The notes under the pieces are model-generated. The model saw only the letters and a list, made by a program, of their open reading frames with translations. It made no database searches and had not been told where the DNA came from. The translations under genes and the position numbers were made by a program. From Lentisphaera araneosa HTCC2155 (GTDB taxonomy: Bacteria; Verrucomicrobiota; Lentisphaeria; Lentisphaerales; Lentisphaeraceae): a stretch of 64,000 nt of DNA. The first letter of the stretch is position 1. Every line of letters starts with the position of its first letter. Location of the stretch: NCBI RefSeq assembly GCF_000170755.1, contig NZ_ABCK01000001.1, positions 248,001-312,000 of the forward strand, read 5' to 3'. Below, piece by piece: positions 8,625 through 17,589 of this stretch.

Positions 8625-9355
8625 AGTCTACTTACAATACTCAAAAGCGATTCACCCTCATAGAACTTTTAGTTGTTATAGCAATCATCGGGATCTTAGC
8701 ATCGCTTTTACTTCCCAGCCTGGGCAGCGCTCGCCAAAAAGCCAAGACCGCAGTCTGTAAATCCAACCTAAAACAACAGTCCATTGCCTTTTCCATGTAT
8801 AATGATGACTGGGGAACTTACCCCGCACCTTGGGATAAGAAAAGTTCTTTCGGTGGGAACTACAATGGTGCGGCTCGTTGGTGGACACCTCTAGGTCCTT
8901 ATATAGGCCAAGCAGATTGGGGATATAATAAACCTACTGAAGTTAATAATAACCCAATGGCTGAAACCAATATCTTACACTGTAACAATGCGGATATTGA
9001 TCAGATGTTGTACGGCGCTGATAAAAATAATGTTTATGGTTACGGTATGAACCTCTTTCTTGCTGACGATGGCACCTTAGATTGGAAAGGACTCTATATC
9101 ACCTACCCTGATCCAAACTCCATTGACAAGCCTTCTCTTACGACCTTAAGCGCTGATGCACGCACAACTGTTTTGGGCTTTAGTAATGATTTATCAAGTT
9201 CTAATTTAAATGAATTTTATATATTTGATCGTATTCGACATACCAATGGTGTGAATAGTTTATTTATCGATGGTCATGTTTCATGGCAAAGAGAATCGAG
9301 TGCTTTTGCTAAGTATGAAGCTTATGGTAATGATTATTGGAAAGGAAATTATTAG
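8621..9355 (+). CDS. Prepilin-like protein (type IV pilin N-terminus, H-X9-DG tail)
   Basis: A 244-residue protein with the prepilin cleavage/methylation motif [20 protein letters not shown] (residues 10-29), which a prepilin peptidase would process before FTLIEL. The C-terminal part has HTNGVNSLFIDGH, matching the H-X9-DG signature of this PVC-expanded family. It overlaps the transporter by 4 bp and is followed 1 bp later by the GH10 gene, so the three are an operon. Family members are presumed pseudopilins displayed through a type II secretion or pilus machinery; the actual function is unknown. Confidence 0.9.
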   Translation: MKSTYNTQKRFTLIELLVVIAIIGILASLLLPSLGSARQKAKTAVCKSNLKQQSIAFSMYNDDWGTYPAPWDKKSSFGGNYNGAARWWTPLGPYIGQADWGYNKPTEVNNNPMAETNILHCNNADIDQMLYGADKNNVYGYGMNLFLADDGTLDWKGLYITYPDPNSIDKPSLTTLSADARTTVLGFSNDLSSSNLNEFYIFDRIRHTNGVNSLFIDGHVSWQRESSAFAKYEAYGNDYWKGNY

Positions 9356-9356
9356 A

Positions 9357-9824
9357 ATGCTTATACGTACTCTATTACTTTTAAATTTAAGTTTTTGTTT
9401 AACCGCAAGTTCCCTCAAAGAAGCTTTTAAAGATAAATTTCGTATCGGAAGTGCCATAAATATCCAAGAACAACTCATCCAAAATCCAGAAAAATTTGAA
9501 GCTCTTATCCAAAAAGAATTCAATAGCCTAGTTGCCGAAAATGCCATGAAGTGGGATGCTATCAATCCTCGAAAAGGCGTCTATGATTTTAAGTTCGCCG
9601 ATGCCCTCGTGAATTTTGCTCACAAAAATAACATGCAAGTCGTGGGACATGTCTTGTTTTGGCATAATCAGAATCCCGATTGGTTATTTAAAGATGATCA
9701 GGGTGAAACTGTAAGCAAGGATGAATTGCTCAAACGCATGCGTTTTCATATCACCACATTACACAAGCGTTATGGCAATAAAATTCAATCATGGGACGTG
9801 GTTAATGAGGCCATTATTTTTTAA
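9357..9824 (+). pseudogene. GH10 endo-xylanase, truncated by a palindromic repeat
   Basis: Start ATG 9357 follows the prepilin stop by one base. A signal peptide is followed by a GH10 N-terminal half: NSLVAENAMKWDAINPRKGV near residue 58, VGHVLFWHNQNPDW near 95, then SWDVVNEAI near 147, which contains the acid/base Glu region. The frame then ends within three codons as the sequence turns into the repeat TTTTTTAAGCGTCTCAGACG. GH10 enzymes are normally over 300 residues, and the half carrying the nucleophile Glu is absent downstream. I infer disruption by the repeat or a deletion with an endpoint in it; the product is probably inactive. Confidence 0.88.
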
Positions 9825-10172
9825 GCGTCTCAGACGAGCTCATCTTATTTTTGTGTAACTAATTTGTTATTAATCAGATAAAAATATTTTTAATGCGTCT
9901 CAGACGTATTTTTAATGCGTCTCAGACGAGCTCACCTGCGGTCTCACTCCTACCTAACCGAGGGGCTCATCATTAAACATTACGTCGCGCGCAAAAAACT
10001 TTCATGTAAATATATGCACAATTAATAAAAATTTTTGTATCAAATTTGTTAACAAAGCTCACCAATGAACTGCCTGATATTTTATAAATTACTTACAAAC
10101 AGTAACTTACATATAAGGACGAGATCCTAGCTGTCAATTTGCTTATTTTTTTATAACAAAATCGAGTAAATA
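9812..10172. repeat. REP-like palindromes after the broken xylanase
   Basis: GCGTCTCAGACG copies lie at 9825-9836, 9895-9906 and 9917-9928, the last two in a short variant unit (TTTTTAATGCGTCTC). From about 9940 to 10172 I see only AT-rich sequence leading to the next gene, with no recognised feature. Confidence 0.85.
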
Positions 10173-11132
10173 ATGTCCATTATCAAACTTCTAACAAGTG
10201 ATTTTTTAAAAAAGCAATTTCATCTTAAATCAACTTTAAAATCACCCCCAAGATCTGTAGTAGCATATTTATGCACACTCACTTTATTCTTATTGATCAG
10301 CCCTATGGTACAAGCCCAAGACAATACCTTGAGTTACGAGATCACAGGTTTAGTTGATGAAAATGCATTGGCGGGACAAGGTGGCGCCATTTTCAATACG
10401 TCTACCGACATACCTGGCTCTGGCGGTTCCGACAATACTCTCTACATGGGAAATGGTTCTTACGTAGATTTCGAACTTTCTCTAGAAAACTCTGTTGATC
10501 CATATGCACACTTGAGAGTTACTGTAGATGATATCATAGGTAGTGGGTCAGGTGGTTATGGGAATTTAATGCTTGCTCAAACGTCTAATAGCCAAGGTCT
10601 CACCGACACAGGTACACTGTCCTTCTTAATGACGGGAAATGGCTATAACTCAGCCACACTTACTTTGGATTGGTATACAGCTAATGGACTTTTTGACACA
10701 CGCCTGGAAGAAGAAAGGTTTATCACTTCCTATGATATTGATTACAATCAATACAATAACTTTTTTACTGACGATTTAGCAGGTATAGGTTTATCGGAAA
10801 ATACAGATTTAACTTTAGAATATGATAATGGTTTAGCCAATGTTTTTTCTGATGGTGGCTCTGCAACCATGTCTGACTCTGAACATGCGGTAGCTGTTTT
10901 GACTAATGAAATATCCTCACAAGAAATACAAGTTGGGAAAGACGGTAAGGGCAATGTACTTTTCATGTTTGAATTTAGAAACCCCTCACAAAACCTAGAC
11001 GAAAACTTTTACCCCGATGACATAGAAGTCGTGGCACCTGGGGCCCCTACGCCACCAATCTTTGCTCTAATGTTATTTGCGGCTATTGTAGCTCTTAAAA
11101 ATAAGTTAATGGCGAGAACCGCAAAAGCCTGA
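10173..11132 (+). CDS. Secreted protein with PEP-CTERM-like tail, unknown function
   Basis: A 319-residue protein with a long N-terminus, then a signal-like hydrophobic stretch (residues 28-45) ending MVQAQ. The body is Gly/Ser/Asn-rich and beta-like (GSGSGGYGNLMLAQTSNSQG). It ends with a proline-rich APGAPTPP, a hydrophobic helix FALMLFAAIVAL and a basic tail KNKLMARTAKA. That three-part end resembles the PEP-CTERM exosortase sorting signal, but PTPP replaces the canonical PEP. Such proteins are usually exported and found in exopolysaccharide matrix. No neighbours share its direction closely, so it is probably a single transcription unit. Confidence 0.6.
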   Translation: MSIIKLLTSDFLKKQFHLKSTLKSPPRSVVAYLCTLTLFLLISPMVQAQDNTLSYEITGLVDENALAGQGGAIFNTSTDIPGSGGSDNTLYMGNGSYVDFELSLENSVDPYAHLRVTVDDIIGSGSGGYGNLMLAQTSNSQGLTDTGTLSFLMTGNGYNSATLTLDWYTANGLFDTRLEEERFITSYDIDYNQYNNFFTDDLAGIGLSENTDLTLEYDNGLANVFSDGGSATMSDSEHAVAVLTNEISSQEIQVGKDGKGNVLFMFEFRNPSQNLDENFYPDDIEVVAPGAPTPPIFALMLFAAIVALKNKLMARTAKA

Positions 11133-11653
11133 TATATAAAATTCATTGCCTCTCGAATCAACTCATTGCCGCAATGGGTAACTGTGTTTTATATGACTCA
11201 ACTTCTACTGCTGAATCAGCAATTAAAAATTCAAAATTTAGAATTAAAAATTAGAGCGCAGCGACCCACCCTATTCTTTCTATATAAACAAATGATAATA
11301 AGTAAGATAAAAATATTTTTTAAGCGTATTCAGATTTTACTTTTATGGATTCGCAAGCGCCATTGGTCCGAGCGTGCAAGAAATCAAAGTAAAAGGCCTA
11401 ACCCTACTCCAAATAAACACGCCAAATTTAGCGTTATTCTTTTTGCATAAACTACTGTAAATTAGTTATATAAAAATATTTTTTAAGCGTCTCAGACGAG
11501 CTTACCTAGACGAGCTTACCTCTTTCGGAGATAATTAATACGCTAATTTTTATTAGTGCAAATTTACACGCCAAATTTAGCGTTATTCTTTTTGCATAAA
11601 CTACTGTAAATTAGTTATATAAAAATATTTTTTAAGCGTCTCAGACGAGCTCA
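11133..11653. repeat. RAYT-flank copies and REP palindromes without the RAYT gene
   Basis: The segment GGTCCGAGCGTGCAAG at about 11368 matches the sequence just downstream of the RAYT gene (about 3379). About 30 bp later begins a copy of the sequence upstream of RAYT (CGCCAAATTTAGCGTTATTC at 11413, against about 4302), with a palindrome at 11487-11498. A second, longer copy of the RAYT 5' flank spans 11522-11655 and matches 4258-4393 almost base for base, with a palindrome at 11636-11647. A degenerate palindrome lies near 11324. This looks like a RAYT-less derivative of the element. Confidence 0.85.
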
Positions 11654-12055
11654 TCATTCCAAAGCTCGCGTGCTCCAATTTGAGGCAACTGCTACGTTCA
11701 TATACCATTCACGAGCACTTAATGACTCAATTTTCATTAAGATCCTGTAGTGGGTCCATCCCAATTCGAGACGCACTGCGTCTCGAATTGGAAACGTAAG
11801 ATAAAACTGCCTCATCTTCCTTAAATTAGTAAGATCAAAACCCTTACCAAAACGAGTCGTCAAATCTTTAGCTAAATCCTTCAAAACAGCCTTGCCGTAC
11901 TCAGCTCTGGCTTCACCACCCTGCTCATCTTCAACTATTAGTTGGCCAATCCCCCAATAAGTTAAAACCAGCTTGGAATTAACGTGCCGAAGAACTTCTT
12001 GTCGGGAAGAACTTATTAGATCACTAATGCGTTGAAAGAGATCCTCTGAAGATTT
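11654..12055 (-). pseudogene. DUF1016 (YhcG-type) nuclease, N-terminal remnant
   Basis: The minus strand reads LISSSRQEVLRHVNSKLVLT, YWGIGQLIVEDEQGGEARAE, RFGKGFDLTNLRKMRQFY and LGWTHYRILMKIES, a good match to the N-terminal domain of DUF1016/YhcG proteins, whose C-terminal half is a PD-(D/E)XK nuclease. No start codon precedes the recognisable part; an in-frame stop lies just upstream at 12056-12058. The downstream end runs directly into the REP-bearing RAYT-flank copy at 11655, so the nuclease half is gone. It lies 13 bp after the helicase gene on the same strand and may once have belonged to that defence operon. Confidence 0.85.
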
Positions 12056-12067
12056 TTAGGAGGCTGA

Positions 12068-15000
12068 TTACCCAATTCGCCTAGCCCATGGTAGTATTTT
12101 AGCTGGCATCGGATGAATAAGTTCCCATACAAAAGATATCGGTTTAGATCCTTCATGCTTTTGATATTTTAGGGGACCTAGAAAGACATAAGGAGATGTT
12201 AAACCATTAGGCAATTTATTTTTGTCTCTAACAAATAATAATGGTGTATAACCTTTTTCTTCGTGATTTATATACCTTTGCCCAGTTGCTGTTTCTACAC
12301 CTGTAGCATTCTGTGATTGCCAATGAAATAATCGCTCAGTAATTGCGTAATCATCGTACATAGTCGTCGGGGAATAATCTTCCTCACTTTTATTTACATC
12401 TACAAAAAAGACATCTAATTTACGCTCAGAAACATGGCACACCCCTTCGCGTGATGAGTGTGATTTTTCAAAACTTCCCATTCCCAAAGCTAATAAAATC
12501 TGCTCTCGACTGTATGAAGCATGTAAATTAAGTAGTCCTGTCCAAGGAAATCTTTTTTTCGGGATACAAGGTATTTGTTTCTGCCTCCACTGAAATAGCT
12601 CTTTTAGATCATTTTTTAACCCTAGGTGTTTTGCAACAAAATTTTCCGCTTCTTCCAAAGTTGTAACTACTTTTTTCTGCCCCCACAAAAGCGCATGAAG
12701 CAAGGATCTAACATCTTTACCTGAATCGTGGCCATCCATAATTCTTATAAATTCATTTAATAAAAACTGATCATCAGTTAACAATAAATTCCTTAAACCT
12801 TTTGCTAATTTCTCTTCAATTTTTTTATCTATACTTGAGTGATTATTCTCAATAAGATTTAAATGAGTCGACGGTAATCCTTTTTTATAAATTTCATCCG
12901 GACTATCTAATAAAAATCTATCAATAATTTCGATTAAACTTGGACGTCGTTGCAGTTGAGTATGTAGATCTCTGAGTTCATTGATCATCCTTTTACCTCT
13001 CAACATATTTGTCGCTTCACGTATATTGTTAAGAACATGTTCCTTTGCTTGCTTTTCTAAGTGTATTAAACAACCTGAAGGCAAATAAGGCATGTCTTTA
13101 ATTATTTGAGTATCAATACGTAATTCCGGTCGTGAACTAATTGATTGAAACCTTTTTGCAAAACTAAAGTTTTTATTTTGAGCTGCAATAAAATCAAGAA
13201 TAGTTAATTGAGCCTTGTTGGGATGTAAACGTAAGCCTCTTCCTAATTGTTGTAAAAACACCGTTAAACTTTCAGTAGGTCTTAAAAACAAAACCGTATT
13301 AACTTCTGGTATATCCACACCTTCATTAAACAGGTCGACTGTAAATATAAAATATATATCACCTTTCAATAATTTATGCTGAACAGAATTCCTCAATTCA
13401 ACTGGTGAATTTGCGCTTAGTGCAACACTAGGGATATTATTCTCGGTAAAAAAACTGGCCATAAACTCGGCATGAGCTACGCTCACACAAAAGGCTAATC
13501 CCTTAATAAGGTGCCATTCATTTAGGTAATTTTGGCACTGAGACATAACCCAAGATGCGCGACGGGTATTGTTTACAAACAATTGATTTAAATCTTTAGT
13601 TTGATAGCTCCCCGTTTGCCAAGACAGGCGAGAATAATCAATATCAGAAGAGTCAGGAACCCCATAATAATGAAATGGACACAATAATGACCGTTCTATG
13701 GCTTCAGGCAAGCGAATTTCATGAGTAAAGGCCCCATCAAAGTCATTTCGAATATCAAGCCCATCTTGTCGTTCTGGCGTTGCTGTTAGGCCCAATAAGG
13801 ATTTCGTTTGTATATGATCTATCACATTTTGATACGAATTAGCAGATGCATGATGTGCCTCATCAAGTACCACATATTCAAAATGGTTACTATCGAACTT
13901 ATTGAGTTTTTGACTATTCCATGATTGCACTGTACAAAATAAATATTTATCCTGAGTCGGTCTATGTTTACCAGTAAGTAAATCTCCAAAACTCCCATCC
14001 CGTAACACTTGCCTAAAGGTATTCATTGATTGTTTTAAAATTTCTTCGCGGTGAGCTATAAATAACAAACTGGGTAAAGATCCTGATTTTTTACTGTAGT
14101 TAAAATAATCAAAAGCGGCAATCATTGTTTTCCCTGTTCCTGTGGCAGCGATAACTAAATGCTTAGTTTTTCCTATATCTCTTTCGGCTTGGATATCTTC
14201 TAAAACAATTTTCTGATAATCATATGGATGTAAATCAAAAAAAGTCTCAATCCTCTTAACATCTGTAGACTGCTTTTCCGATTGAATAGCTTGTTCAAAG
14301 CGTTTAATATCACCTTTACTACATTTTGAAAATTCTGTATCATCTTCCCAATGAGATTCAAAACTTGCGAGCGTTTGTTTCCATAAGTATTCCAATTCGT
14401 ACTGGCTAATTTTTGCAGTCCACTCTAAACCTTCATCTAAAGCTGCTTTGGATACGTTAGCTGATCCTATATAAGCTGAACCAAACCCTGTCTTTCTATG
14501 AAAAATGTACGCTTTAGCATGTAGTCGAGTTCTCTTAGTATCGTATGAAATACGAACTTCCGTATTTGGAAGCTCAAGCAATGCTTCTATTGCTTTAACA
14601 TCTGTCGCGCCCATATAAGATGTTGTTGCTACACGAAGACGAGGTGTTCCGTCATCATTAGCCACTGAACAAAAATCTTTAAGCACATCTAATATAGGTC
14701 GTAAACCACTCCATTTAATAAATGAAACTAATAAATCTGCTCTGTCACAAGTCCTAAGTTCTTTTTTTAACTGAGATTGAAGAGATGGAGTACGGGATGA
14801 CCCAGTTAAAAGTGCTGAGTTAGCTAAAGCTGTATCAGGTTTTTCAGGTACAAGTTTTAAATCCTTTTGTGAAGGCGTCAAAATGAAGTCTAGGGAGCTA
14901 GAGTCGATGATTTTTAGTGAAGAATGCGCTTTAACCTCACTCTCAAAGTTATTAACAAACGTTTCTAGTTCCTGAGACCACAACTCTGGCTTTTTTTCAT

Positions 15001-15184
15001 TAAATAATGAAGAGAACCGTTCTGCAAAAAAACTAGCAAATTGTTCTTTAATTTGAATATAAGCTTCATCTTTACTAAGCTGGCGCCATTGTGCCTGATC
15101 TGTCAAACCTGATTTTTCAATTGCCTCTTTTAAAGCTTCTGTATGAATTAAATCATATAATCCAGGTCCCATTATTTCTGCCAT
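12068..15184 (-). CDS. PLD-nuclease / SF2 helicase / DUF3427 fusion, probable defence protein
   Basis: A 1038-residue protein. Domains in order: a helical N-terminus; a phospholipase D/HKD-type nuclease module (residues about 130-260, with HAKAYIF at 222 and GSANVS near 241); an SF2 DEAD/DEAH helicase (Walker A AATGTGKT at 346-353, DEAH at 441-444, GLTATPER near 466, FNEGVDIPEVNTVLF near 625 and QQLGRGLRL near 650); and a C-terminal DUF3427-type region to the end. Related PLD-helicase proteins are found in prokaryotic defence islands. It starts 30 bp after the stop of the methyltransferase-HNH-S24 gene, with GGAG before the ATG, so the two form an operon. It may unwind or translocate invading DNA and cleave it; the target is not known. 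Confidence 0.85.
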   Translation of the reverse strand: MAEIMGPGLYDLIHTEALKEAIEKSGLTDQAQWRQLSKDEAYIQIKEQFASFFAERFSSLFNEKKPELWSQELETFVNNFESEVKAHSSLKIIDSSSLDFILTPSQKDLKLVPEKPDTALANSALLTGSSRTPSLQSQLKKELRTCDRADLLVSFIKWSGLRPILDVLKDFCSVANDDGTPRLRVATTSYMGATDVKAIEALLELPNTEVRISYDTKRTRLHAKAYIFHRKTGFGSAYIGSANVSKAALDEGLEWTAKISQYELEYLWKQTLASFESHWEDDTEFSKCSKGDIKRFEQAIQSEKQSTDVKRIETFFDLHPYDYQKIVLEDIQAERDIGKTKHLVIAATGTGKTMIAAFDYFNYSKKSGSLPSLLFIAHREEILKQSMNTFRQVLRDGSFGDLLTGKHRPTQDKYLFCTVQSWNSQKLNKFDSNHFEYVVLDEAHHASANSYQNVIDHIQTKSLLGLTATPERQDGLDIRNDFDGAFTHEIRLPEAIERSLLCPFHYYGVPDSSDIDYSRLSWQTGSYQTKDLNQLFVNNTRRASWVMSQCQNYLNEWHLIKGLAFCVSVAHAEFMASFFTENNIPSVALSANSPVELRNSVQHKLLKGDIYFIFTVDLFNEGVDIPEVNTVLFLRPTESLTVFLQQLGRGLRLHPNKAQLTILDFIAAQNKNFSFAKRFQSISSRPELRIDTQIIKDMPYLPSGCLIHLEKQAKEHVLNNIREATNMLRGKRMINELRDLHTQLQRRPSLIEIIDRFLLDSPDEIYKKGLPSTHLNLIENNHSSIDKKIEEKLAKGLRNLLLTDDQFLLNEFIRIMDGHDSGKDVRSLLHALLWGQKKVVTTLEEAENFVAKHLGLKNDLKELFQWRQKQIPCIPKKRFPWTGLLNLHASYSREQILLALGMGSFEKSHSSREGVCHVSERKLDVFFVDVNKSEEDYSPTTMYDDYAITERLFHWQSQNATGVETATGQRYINHEEKGYTPLLFVRDKNKLPNGLTSPYVFLGPLKYQKHEGSKPISFVWELIHPMPAKILPWARRIG

Positions 15185-15214
15185 AAGTCATTCTCCATTA
15201 ATTTCTCCTAGTCA

Positions 15215-17395
15215 TCATAAAACCTTCACAAATACACCAATGACCGATATTTGTTCACCCTCAGAGATTTCAATATTCTGATAATCTGGATTGAGGGCTT
15301 GGAGGCTAATAGATCCATGTTGCCAACCCTCTTCGGTTTGAGACTTTTGTGAATGATACTTTTTAACTGTTAGGCGACCACCATCGTTGGGATCGCTATC
15401 ATCATGGAGGTAAAAGAGCATGATGCGATTTTGTCGTGAGCCAGCCAATGCCGATCCTTTGCGGAAAACGCAAAGTGAGTTATCGGGGATTTTGGGCTCC
15501 ATGGATTTTCCCACAACGCGCAAAACAAACATATCTTGATTCATTCTTGGGATTTGGCATTTAATCCACTGTTGAACCAAATCATCTTGCTGAAACAAGT
15601 TCAAGTTCCCTGCAGTGGCCTTCAGATCATAATAAGGCAGGTAATCGACAAATTGTTGCTCTGGTTTAATCTCTTGTGAATCTAAGATGATAATGTTCTT
15701 TGCTATTACTTTTTGTCCTGTGCTTTGTTTTACAGCTGGTTGCCAACGTTCAACACCACGCTGAATCGCAGTAATCTCCACAGATTCATGGAAGAATGAA
15801 AAGAGTTTATTTTGCCAATTGGGAGTAAAGCTCTCGCCACTGACTCGTTTCATTTCATAAGCAAAGCGTTCGGGGTAATTTACTTGAGTTTGTTCCCAGT
15901 AATTGATTATGCAGTCCTTGCGAGCTACTAAGAGCTGATGACTTGGGAGCTTATCACGCTTATGGTTATTGACTTTTTCATCGCTGGGCAAAAGATTCCA
16001 AAGGTCATTATTTTTCCACAGGGCATAAGGAATAGCGTGATCCACAGCAAATTTATCTTTGAGGGTTTTTCCTGACCAAACGCATTCTTTTACATCAGAT
16101 TTTTTATACAAAGAGCGTACTGCCTGGACATCTCGATCTGGATCGCAATTAACTAGAAGTAGATCAATAACTTGGCTGGGGCGTAATTGTTGATTCGAGA
16201 GCTTGGCCGTAAGTTCAGCCCAACGAAGAATTGTGGCATCTTGAATCCAAGGCCCCATGATAGTGAGTTCTCGCCAAACCTCCACAGGCATGTAGACTTG
16301 TTTATCACGGTAAGAGAAAACCGTTTGTCCCGAATTAATGCCACCAGAGTAAGTAACGGGGCCCGCCTTAATTGTGTTATTTAACTTAGAAATAAGTTTG
16401 CTGTAAACAGAGCGGACTTCTTTACTGAGTTGGCCTGATTTTCTAGAGATCAAAAAGGCATTTAATCCACCCGAAGTTCGATAGTGAGCTATAAGCTGAT
16501 TAAGTAAAGCTCGAAAAGCAATAGAACGAGTTGAGTCAATTCTATCTCCGTATTTTTGAGGTATATAAATTTCACTTTCACAGATTGGCCAATAATATTC
16601 GAGCCATTTCTCAGAAATGGACTGAATAGGAAGGGATACACGTTTATCGAAATGCCACAGGACTGATTTATGTTGACTCTGAGCTATATCGGCCAAAGCT
16701 CGAAACAAGGCTAATTTATAAGTAGTATCCTTTTTATCTTTATTGAGTACCGATTCTATTTTATCAAGCCCCCTGCTCCCATCCATATTCTGTAGACGAA
16801 AAGATAAAATATGCCATTTGCGGTGATCGCGATTCAGGGAGTCGGCGTTGGTCCAGTGATTAAGGTTTTGAAAGCCAAGGCGTTCGAGAAGTAGTTTGAG
16901 TTTTTCGGGATTGAGCTGATTAAAGAGGCGCCCTTTGGAGTCGCGTTGATCAATTATGGTGGGATCTTCGTCAGGAATAGAAATTAAGAGCGAGCCATTT
17001 TCTTTGAGGATGCGACGGAGGTTAAAGCAAGCATCGAAAAATTGTTCGCTGGGAAGATGCATAAGCACGGCTGAACAAAGAAGTCCATCAAATTGATCAT
17101 CGTCGAATTCAGCTAAGTTGGGAAGTGATGACAGCCTTAAATTATCTTCCAAATCGGGGATATTTTTTGCACATTGCGCAAGCATTGCAGATGAAGAATC
17201 GCAGCCAAAGGCATGACAGCCCATTTGCGCTAAACGCAAAAGGTCTCGACCTGATCCACAGCCGATATCTAGAACATAATCACCGGACTTGAAAACTTGG
17301 GGGAAGTAATCGCTCACCCCGCCTTCGCAAGTCCAATAGCTTGCGCTCACTGACTCGGCGTTAGCTTGATAAAATTCTTGTGTTGCTTGGTCCAC
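15215..17395 (-). CDS. Methyltransferase-HNH nuclease-S24 peptidase fusion
   Basis: A 726-residue protein starting at GTG with AAGGG upstream. Residues about 1-200: class I SAM methyltransferase (VLDIGCGSGRDLLRL at 41-55, LLCSAVLMHLPSEQFFD near 105-121). Residues about 220-420: a helical region that I do not recognise. Residues about 435-490: HNH-type nuclease (CVW at 438, then VDHAIPYALWKNNDLWNLLP at 451-470 and NNHKRDKLPS). Residues about 585-726: LexA/UmuD-type S24 domain with catalytic Ser631 in GKSMEP, Lys678 in LTVKKY, and a likely Ala595-Gly596 cleavage site in DLKATAGN. No helix-turn-helix was seen, so this is not an ordinary repressor. First gene of the operon with the PLD-helicase. 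Possible role: damage- or phage-triggered restriction-like effector. Confidence 0.85.
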   Translation of the reverse strand: MDQATQEFYQANAESVSASYWTCEGGVSDYFPQVFKSGDYVLDIGCGSGRDLLRLAQMGCHAFGCDSSSAMLAQCAKNIPDLEDNLRLSSLPNLAEFDDDQFDGLLCSAVLMHLPSEQFFDACFNLRRILKENGSLLISIPDEDPTIIDQRDSKGRLFNQLNPEKLKLLLERLGFQNLNHWTNADSLNRDHRKWHILSFRLQNMDGSRGLDKIESVLNKDKKDTTYKLALFRALADIAQSQHKSVLWHFDKRVSLPIQSISEKWLEYYWPICESEIYIPQKYGDRIDSTRSIAFRALLNQLIAHYRTSGGLNAFLISRKSGQLSKEVRSVYSKLISKLNNTIKAGPVTYSGGINSGQTVFSYRDKQVYMPVEVWRELTIMGPWIQDATILRWAELTAKLSNQQLRPSQVIDLLLVNCDPDRDVQAVRSLYKKSDVKECVWSGKTLKDKFAVDHAIPYALWKNNDLWNLLPSDEKVNNHKRDKLPSHQLLVARKDCIINYWEQTQVNYPERFAYEMKRVSGESFTPNWQNKLFSFFHESVEITAIQRGVERWQPAVKQSTGQKVIAKNIIILDSQEIKPEQQFVDYLPYYDLKATAGNLNLFQQDDLVQQWIKCQIPRMNQDMFVLRVVGKSMEPKIPDNSLCVFRKGSALAGSRQNRIMLFYLHDDSDPNDGGRLTVKKYHSQKSQTEEGWQHGSISLQALNPDYQNIEISEGEQISVIGVFVKVL

Positions 17396-17462
17396 TCATT
17401 TCCCTTTCTCTTTGACACTTTGTTTCCCTGCAAGCCCTACTCTCCCATGACTTGGGAACATT

Positions 17463-17511
17463 GCAATATTGCCACAAGCTATATTATACAATTTGTGTTA
17501 ATTTTTCTTAA
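17463..17511 (-). promoter_or_regulatory. Promoter and palindrome upstream of the defence operon
   Basis: Reading the minus strand there is TTAAGA (17511-17506), a 17-bp spacer, and TATAAT (17488-17483). A perfect palindrome GCAATATTGC (17472-17463) lies just after the expected start point, about 70 bp before the GTG. It could be an operator, possibly linked to the S24 module. This is seen by eye only. Confidence 0.5.
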
Positions 17512-17589
17512 TATTTCTGTACAACACAGATCATTTGTCATACAGATCCAATTCTTAAGTAAATAAGTTCAATTTTGACCGTTTTAGGG

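Noticed and set aside
11166-11450. 94-codon frame on the plus strand
   Set aside because: It runs through RAYT-flank copies and AT-rich strings that recur elsewhere as non-coding DNA.
15215-15800. Ordinary LexA or phage repressor
   Set aside because: The S24 domain is fused to a methyltransferase and an HNH nuclease, and no helix-turn-helix is seen.
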